Below, in pieces: positions 1 to 5,500 of a stretch of DNA of 6,047 nucleotides. Source of the stretch: Pseudomonadota bacterium (GTDB lineage Bacteria; SAR324; NAC60-12); contig JACNKY010000197.1 in the NCBI GenBank assembly GCA_014381795.1, forward strand, positions 1-6,047, read 5' to 3'. The notes beneath the pieces are model-generated. The model made no database searches. It had not been told where the DNA came from and worked only from the letters and a program-made list of their open reading frames with translations. A program made the position numbers and the translations under genes. Every line of letters starts with the position of its first letter. Position 1 is the stretch's first letter.

Positions 1-116
1 CACTGGTGGAAGAAATGGTAAATATGATAACAGCACAGCGTGCATATGAAGTAAATTCAAAAGCCATACAGTCTGCAGATGAAATGCTGCAAAACACCAA
101 CAATCTTGTACGTTAA
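1..116 (+). CDS. flgG: Flagellar basal-body rod protein FlgG, C-terminal end (partial)
   Basis: Only the last 37 complete codons are present; the gene starts upstream of the window. FlgG forms the distal rod of the flagellar basal body, in the periplasm and crossing the P and L rings. The visible tail contains [20 protein letters not shown] (residues 1-20 of the fragment) and then [10 protein letters not shown] and NNLVR before a TAA stop. This is the conserved C-terminal helix of the rod/hook family (EMVxMIxAQRAYExNSK...ADxML), which packs with the N-terminal helix in the rod core. In FlgF, FlgE or FlgC this tail differs in detail; the near-consensus FlgG form and the flgA-flgH genes downstream support FlgG. 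Eighty-six bases separate it from flgA, so cotranscription is likely. Confidence 0.93.
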   Translation, partial: LVEEMVNMITAQRAYEVNSKAIQSADEMLQNTNNLVR

Positions 117-202
117 TTAATCAGGTCTTATATCCAGTAAAAGCAAAAACAAGTTCAAGCTAAACAGTCTGAACTAAACACCAGTAATTACGAACAGGGT
201 CT

Positions 203-1216
203 GTGGTTAAAAAAAAAGGTAGAACGATTAGAGGTTTTCCATACAGTAACGTATTCTTGGTGCTGTTATTATTGCTCAGTTCCGGAACAGCTTTTTCTAA
301 AGGAAGCAGTCTTCCTGATGAACAGTTGATCAAGATATTTCTGCCTCAGTCTTCCGTCATTAACAGTAATGAATATCGACTTGGAGAAATTTCCCAAATT
401 GAAGGAGAAGACGTTCTGCTATTGGAAAAAATCAGCAAAACCGTCATCGGTCGTTCTCCATTACCAGGCCGAAAATTAACCGTTACACGCTCTTTAATTC
501 TCTCGCGTTTACGTTCTCAGAAAATCAACGTCAAACGCTTTGTTTTTCCAGGTTCGGAATCAAGCAGCATTCAGCGTGCAGCCCTCAAAGTAACCGGTAA
601 AGACATAGACCAGGTTGTCCTGAAACACATCCGGGAAGCTAATAAGAATGAGGACTTAAAACCACGTCTACTTGCAAAAACGAGAGATATTTTCCTGCCT
701 AGAGGTCAAGTAAGCTACGTCATCACTTCTAAAGGAAAGTATAAGAAAGAAGGCGGCTACCGGAATTATGAGGTTGAATTCAGTATCGACGGTGAAGCAG
801 TTAGGATTGTTACTGTACGAACCTATCTGAAATTATACAAAGAAGTTTTTATTGCCCGTGATACTATCAGGCGGAACCAGATTATTGAAGAATCGGATTT
901 ACTGAAAGTCCGAAAAAATGTGGACAGGATGCCACGTGAATATGTAACAGACAAAAATCATCTGATTGGAAAAATTTCTAACCGTACAATAAATCCAAGC
1001 GAAGCAATCAGAGTAAATACAGTCTCCGCACCACCACTGGTAAAATCAGGTGATCGATTACAGATCGTTTTTGACACTCCATTTCTACGTCTTTCTGCTC
1101 CGGGCATTTCTATGGCAAAAGGTAGGAAGGGAGAGAGAATTCCTGTGAAAAATCTAGACAGCAAAATCGTGGTTTTTGCCACTGTAAAAACCAGAAATGT
1201 TGTACTGGTAAATTAA
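203..1216 (+). CDS. flgA: Flagella basal-body P-ring formation protein FlgA (long form, SAF domain)
   Basis: FlgA is a periplasmic chaperone that helps FlgI monomers assemble into the P ring around the rod. The 337-residue product begins with a Sec signal peptide: basic residues 1-10, a hydrophobic stretch at about 18-27, and probable cleavage near TAFS (29-32). Residues 40-125 fit the N-terminal region of long FlgA proteins (LGEIS at 60-64, GRSPLPGRKL at 83-92, PGS at 116-118). A SAF-type domain spans about 213-274 (EVFIARDTIRRNQII, DLLKVRK), followed by the terminal beta segment (VKSGDRLQIV at 280-289, GERIPVKNLDSKIVV at 310-324) that ends FlgA proteins. Enteric FlgA is about 220 residues, so this is the longer form. 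The GTG at 203 is the first possible start after an in-frame stop at 185-187 and gives a complete signal peptide. The ribosome-binding site is poor: AGGG lies only 3 bases upstream. Confidence 0.9.
   Translation: MVKKKGRTIRGFPYSNVFLVLLLLLSSGTAFSKGSSLPDEQLIKIFLPQSSVINSNEYRLGEISQIEGEDVLLLEKISKTVIGRSPLPGRKLTVTRSLILSRLRSQKINVKRFVFPGSESSSIQRAALKVTGKDIDQVVLKHIREANKNEDLKPRLLAKTRDIFLPRGQVSYVITSKGKYKKEGGYRNYEVEFSIDGEAVRIVTVRTYLKLYKEVFIARDTIRRNQIIEESDLLKVRKNVDRMPREYVTDKNHLIGKISNRTINPSEAIRVNTVSAPPLVKSGDRLQIVFDTPFLRLSAPGISMAKGRKGERIPVKNLDSKIVVFATVKTRNVVLVN
209..217 (+). repeat. A9 homopolymer tract in codons 3-5 of flgA
   Basis: Nine consecutive A bases encode three lysines directly after the GTG-GTT start of flgA. 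The lysines form the positive n-region of the signal peptide. A run this long just after the start codon is a classic site for polymerase slippage in replication or transcription; gain or loss of one base would shift the frame of the whole chaperone. Whether the length varies in this organism cannot be seen from one sequence. Confidence 0.6.
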
Positions 1217-1332
1217 TCAAAGAGACTTGCTTTACCGAGACCATACAAAGTCCTGAAAGTAATGATTCCTATGACTGTTGAAATTAGACCAGAGTGTAAT
1301 TTATTTTGAAAACACAGTCAAAATAACTTCTC

Positions 1333-1348
1333 TTGTAATGCATAACAA
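1333..1348. promoter_or_regulatory. Near-perfect 16-base palindrome upstream of flgH
   Basis: The sequence TTGTAATGCATAACAA is an inverted repeat in which 7 of 8 base pairs match (TTGT-x-ATGCAT-x-ACAA). It lies 55 bases before the flgH GTG in the 187-base flgA-flgH gap. Its size and symmetry fit a binding site for a dimeric helix-turn-helix regulator, but no specific regulator is recognised. A TATAAA (1377-1382) between it and flgH could be a -10 element, though no good -35 is paired with it. This is a candidate only. Confidence 0.25.
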
Positions 1349-1403
1349 AAATGAAGCACAGACTTAATATTTTCAATATAAATTTTTCTCTATTGTTTTA
1401 AAA

Positions 1404-2174
1404 GTGCCACATTTACTTCACACATTTTTACCGTCCTTAAAATACTTACTGGCTTCGCTGCTAGTATTGAGCCTTGCTGGTTGTCTTCCTCAAATACCAC
1501 AACCACAACCTCCCGCTGAAATTTTAGTGGCAAATGCTTTAAAAAAACAAAATGACAAATTAAGGCTGACATCAAAACGTTTACGCCGCAAACGAATTTC
1601 ATCCAGCAGAAATATCTATGAAGGCTCCCTCTGGCGTTACGAATCATCTTTTGGGAATCTACTCCGTGATCACCGTGCACGCTTTCGTGGAGACTTGCTG
1701 AGTATTAACGAAGTGGGTCTAATCGTAAACTCTCCGCCTCCAAATTTAGCAGCTGAAGGTCAGCCAGCAGGAGGAGCAGAAACGGCAAATGTTGCCTTGG
1801 AATCCTTGACATTAAGGGATGCGATAGAGGAAGAACAAAACGATATTTTAAGAAATCTGGATGGTATATCTGCGCGTGTAATCAGGGTACTTCCGAATGG
1901 GAATATGCTCATAAAAGGACAAAAAATAGATTATCGACAGCGTAATCAAGTCCGTTACATTACCACTCTTACTGGAATTTTACGTCCTGCTGACGTCAAT
2001 GATTCAAACATTGTTTCCGCAAGTAAACTCGCCAATGCTAACGTAAAAATAAAGCGACAGCAAAGTGGCAGTCTGGTACGTGAACGTCTCCAAAAACTCG
2101 CTCCGCTACTTGGTAAGGAAAAATCTGGACTCTTGGGTCGTCTTAGTGATTTATCCAAAGGTAGCTCTAAATAA
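1404..2174 (+). CDS. flgH: Flagellar L-ring lipoprotein FlgH (divergent)
   Basis: FlgH builds the L ring, the outer-membrane bushing of the flagellar rod. The 256-residue product starts with a lipoprotein signal peptide: hydrophobic residues 14-24 and a lipobox LAGC with the lipidated cysteine at 27, then a proline-rich linker (30-38). FlgH hallmarks follow: GSLWR (74-78, matching the SLW segment), RFRGDLLSI (93-101, the GDxLTV strand), VLPNGNMLIKGQK (162-174) and TGILRPADVNDSNIVSASKLANA (190-212). The last two match the family pattern VLPNGNL-x-V-x-GEK and SGxVRPxDI-x-x-x-NTVxSxxIADA. The Ser/Gly-rich stretch usual after the GDxLTV strand is replaced by an Ala/Glu-rich segment (about 116-148). 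The usual C-terminal end (GWLxRFxxxxxPF-like) is replaced by a basic tail (about 213-256). Start GTG has no visible Shine-Dalgarno site, but it yields a complete lipoprotein signal. It lies 187 bases after flgA; flgI does not follow. Confidence 0.85.
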   Translation: MPHLLHTFLPSLKYLLASLLVLSLAGCLPQIPQPQPPAEILVANALKKQNDKLRLTSKRLRRKRISSSRNIYEGSLWRYESSFGNLLRDHRARFRGDLLSINEVGLIVNSPPPNLAAEGQPAGGAETANVALESLTLRDAIEEEQNDILRNLDGISARVIRVLPNGNMLIKGQKIDYRQRNQVRYITTLTGILRPADVNDSNIVSASKLANANVKIKRQQSGSLVRERLQKLAPLLGKEKSGLLGRLSDLSKGSSK

Positions 2175-2181
2175 TTAGCCA

Positions 2182-2195
2182 TCAGTTTAAACTGA
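2182..2195. repeat. Perfect 14-base palindrome after the flgH stop
   Basis: TCAGTTTAAACTGA is self-complementary and begins 8 bases after the flgH stop codon. As RNA it could fold into a 5-bp stem with a UUAA loop, followed 6 bases later by only four U residues. This is too weak and too far from the U run to call an intrinsic terminator with confidence. It could be a protein-binding site or chance in AT-rich DNA. Confidence 0.3.
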
Positions 2196-2262
2196 AAGGT
2201 TTTGTCTGCGTGGTATTTACAGCATGGTCTTTAGAAAATACATGAACATTCTCCTTCCAATT

Positions 2263-2278
2263 TGAATAATATTATTCA
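2263..2278. promoter_or_regulatory. Perfect 16-base AT-rich palindrome, possible operator
   Basis: TGAATAATATTATTCA is a perfect inverted repeat with no central spacer. In composition and arm sequence it resembles Fur/PerR-family boxes (for example TGATAAT-N-ATTATCA), but it has an even-length centre, so the match is only loose. It lies 228 bases before the cyclase start and well upstream of the promoter candidate at 2442-2470, so it would act from a distance or serve another, undetected promoter. The regulator is unknown. Confidence 0.3.
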
Positions 2279-2441
2279 TTTCCTTCAAAACCCGCAGCTT
2301 AATGAGTTGATTATAAATGCTCAGCTGTATCCTGCTATTAGCAAATTGAAGAACTTATCTGAGCAATAGAAAGCTACTCATCCATGTCTGTTTTGCTTAA
2401 GCAGTGCTCTTCTGATAATGTTGCTTCCGATTAATATTACA

Positions 2442-2470
2442 TTCCGTTTTTTACGTATTTTTGCTATAAA
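2442..2470 (+). promoter_or_regulatory. Candidate extended -10 promoter for the adenylate cyclase gene
   Basis: TGCTATAAA (2462-2470) reads as an extended -10 element (TGn followed by TATAAA). Seventeen bases upstream of the hexamer lies TTCCGT (2442-2447), a poor -35. Extended -10 promoters can work without a good -35. Transcription would start near 2477, leaving a leader of about 30 bases before the ATG at 2506. This supports transcription of the cyclase separately from the flagellar genes. It is a sequence match only. Confidence 0.35.
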
Positions 2471-2505
2471 TAGAAGTTACACCAAAATTTTCTAATAGTT
2501 TTCTT

Positions 2506-5500
2506 ATGATTACAGATACGACCAACTCCGGCCTTTCCCAACTCGAGAGACAACTGGAATTACTGAATACATTTAATCTGCAGGTGCCATGTAACCCACA
2601 AGGCGAGTTTGCAGAAGCCGGATTTAAAACATTACTGCAATCCCTCAGTACGACTAAAATCAGTGATTCCCTGCGTGGCTCCTATCACACAGAACAGCTA
2701 AAAAGTTGGAAAGAATATGCACAAAGGGAATTTAATGAAATGGGTCGGATAAACCGCTTACGATTAGAAAGTCTGATGCAGCTTTCAGATGAAGAAATGC
2801 ATCGAACTATGTTTGAAGGCCTGCTCATCTTTGATATTAATCCTGAGGATTCACCTCCATTGGAAGTATATGAAAAGACAGGCAAGTATAATGATGATGG
2901 AAAACCTGTAATGCGTAGTATTGCATTTGATGTTTTTCAAAAAGATGCAATACACGGCATAGCAGGAATCGAAAGATTTTTACCCTCACATGCAATCAAA
3001 GGCGAGGCCGGAATGGATGCTCATCTGGAGCAGGAATTTGCCGGTAAAGACCTCGTCAGTCATTTTAAACAAGATTCAGGCAAGATGATTAAGGCTCTCA
3101 CAACCATCGGTAGTTTGGGAGGAATCGGACACAAACCAGATTCAGACATGGATGCGCAGGTTATCATCAACACAAATCCCGAATTTCAATTCAACTGGAA
3201 TGACGCGGATTTTTTGGTGGCAATGATTGCAAATGTAATGGAGTCTTTTTATGATAATTACTTCCGCACTTCACTAACATCAAAAGAACGTACCGAATTA
3301 CATAATTCTGCAATTGAGACTTTGAAAGAAAGATCCAGTATAGGTCTCAACGAAGATGAACAGGGTGCGATAGATACTATCTTTGCCAGTAGTTTCCGCA
3401 AGGAGTTAAGAAATTTAATTCAAGTTCATTTACAAAATTGTCCTGCAGAAGATCAAAGAAATATTTTTCAGAAAGCAGTCATCACGACTTTAAATGCTTT
3501 TCCTGATTGTGAAGATTTACTGTCTCCGCTTAATAATTTTTTCTCATTTATAAAAATTAATGCCGGAGATCTTCAACAAAAAGCATTCCCATTTTCACTG
3601 AAGAATTTTAATAAGGACATAATTTTGAAATGGTTAGTCCAGTTTTATCGCCATACTTTTCTAGATGATGCCGGCGCACGTCAGGTTTTATGGCGCTATG
3701 CGATCAGCAACAACATGTCTCCGGATACTGTTCCTGAAGAAAAACAAGTCGATTGTTATTTAAAAAGTTTGACACATAATTCTCAGTTGTCTCTGTTACT
3801 GAACGAGTTTTTTGAGCACCTCTCCAACAAGGTTGCTTATACTTCACGTGCAAATGTTACAGAAGCAATAAAAGTGCTGAGACAGCACTTCAGTACTGAA
3901 AGTTTTAAACTAGACGAAGGTTTGGAAAAACAGATTATGTCAAAGCAGGAAGTCAGCTACAGTAACAGAATGGTCAAGCTGATTGAAATTTTTTCGGACA
4001 GTCAGGCTAAGGACGTTGAAGCTGATATTGAATATCCATTACATCTCAAAATACAGCAGGCCACGGCTTATCTCACGAAAAAGTATCCGACCACAGAAAT
4101 ATATTTTTTCACCAATATTTTGCGTAAACAACGCAACGGTCATCATACCCCTTTTTTAGTTTCGCCTGAAGGTAGTATGGCTTATTCGTTGATGCTTAAC
4201 GATTTTCTGCTAAATCCTGCTGCCATGATCTGCGGGATCACGCCGATGCCTTTTGACTTGCCTAAGAGTTTTAAAATTCTTTCTTCAATTGGTGTTTTTC
4301 CGGAAGAAGACTGGACCCTCAAACAAAATCTTGTTGCAGAATATGAATTAAAGGGGAAAGCAGTTGATCCTGAAAGCGAAGGGGAGAAAGAAAATATTGC
4401 GGCAGAAAAGAGTCCCATTCTGGAACAAGAAACAGAGTCATTTGTTCTTGGTAAACTCCCAAACTGGGGGGAAATTATCATCCCGCGTGAGATGTTCCTC
4501 GGACACGCACTGCCTATATTTTTACGTGAAAGTGAGAAAATCAGTCACCGTAATCTTCCTAAAGCATTACTAAACTGCTGGTGGCTGGAGATGATTGTCT
4601 GCATTGACAAGGAGAACGATTTACCAACAAGTCTCACCCGGCTCTTATGGAATCCTGAAGGTAGAAACTTTATCAAGGAACAGCGTAAAGGGCCGTTGAT
4701 CGACGCGATCATAAAGATGGAAGAAGATTATCCCGCACTGCAGCTTGATCCGTGGTGGTTGAAATTTACTGAGATGTTGATCCGATTCGAAAGCTACGAA
4801 CAGGAGGAAGAGGAAGAACCGGATTTTGAACTCAATACTCTTTCTGAGACTCAAAAGAATATTGTATTTTGCTTTTCGCAGCACATGCGTATTTCTGATG
4901 TTATTAATTTTGGAGATGAAGGAAGACCATTCTTTCAAGATGAGAATGCAAGCTGGCGCAGTAGAGCATTAGTTGATTTCTATAATATTTTCTTTTCTGT
5001 TCCTGAAGACCGGCGTGAACTGATTCGCTTTTCGGAGGGTCGTGACGATGCGGGTAACAAAGTGGAAAAAATGCTCAAGAAACTTTTTCTTGAGTCGATG
5101 ACACGTGTAGAGAAAAAACTTTGCAAGATAGGACACACACGCGCGCTAACGAAAATATCGAACCAACTGGCACGCTTGAGCGAGAACGGTTTTGAAAAAG
5201 AAAAAACAACAGAATTTCTCAGCCCTTTGCTAGACGTTGTTAATCAACGTGTTTCCATAGAAGACCGAAAAGTTTTGGTAAAACTTAAAAATAAAGTTCC
5301 ACTTAATAAAATTGAGCAAATGCAGGCCAAGATTGTCTATGAGGAATTACAAAAACTAAAAAGCGTGCAAGGAGACATTGTTGATTATTTTTCCCAGTTC
5401 AGCGTAAAAATGGAAGAAAGCTGGGTCCGGAAAACAATCACAAACGCGAAGGTGAAAATTGCCGGAAATACATTGGAAAATGTAATTTTTAAATTCCATT

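Larger units (their letters stand above)
2175..2505. other. 331-base intergenic region between flgH and the cyclase gene
   Basis: There is no convincing gene here on either strand; the open frames are short and lack ribosome-binding sites. The region is strongly AT-rich. It contains a 14-base palindrome just after the flgH stop, a 16-base palindrome at 2263-2278 and an extended -10-like promoter near 2462-2470; all three are listed separately. There is no trace of flgI, tRNA or a repeat array. No GC-rich hairpin followed by a T-tract was found, so the end of the flgH transcript is not defined by a clear intrinsic terminator. Confidence 0.6.

Noticed and set aside
958..1182. Minus-strand open frame of 74 codons inside flgA
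   Set aside because: It lies wholly within a well-supported gene, has no recognisable motif and is a shadow of flgA.
1217..1403. Remnant of flgI or another gene between flgA and flgH
   Set aside because: All frames are broken by frequent stops, and no flagellar motif is visible; only the palindrome stands out.
1390..1680. Minus-strand open frame of 96 codons overlapping the flgH start
   Set aside because: It is opposite the clear lipoprotein signal and first conserved segments of FlgH, with no domain of its own.
1955..2182. Minus-strand open frame of 75 codons at the flgH end
   Set aside because: It is an antisense shadow of the conserved FlgH C-terminal region.
2182..2208. Intrinsic terminator for flgH
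   Set aside because: The stem is only 5 AT-rich base pairs, and the four-T run lies 6 bases beyond it; this is too weak to call.
2384..2434. 16-codon ATG frame in the flgH-cyclase gap
   Set aside because: It is very short, with no ribosome-binding site and no recognisable sequence.
4182..4573. Open frames on both strands (minus 4182-4481, plus 4364-4573) inside the cyclase
   Set aside because: They run opposite, or in another frame to, the collinear CyaA-like sequence, which continues unbroken through this stretch.
4645..4938. Minus-strand open frame of 97 codons inside the cyclase
   Set aside because: It is antisense to the conserved LDPWW region, with no motif or start signal of its own.
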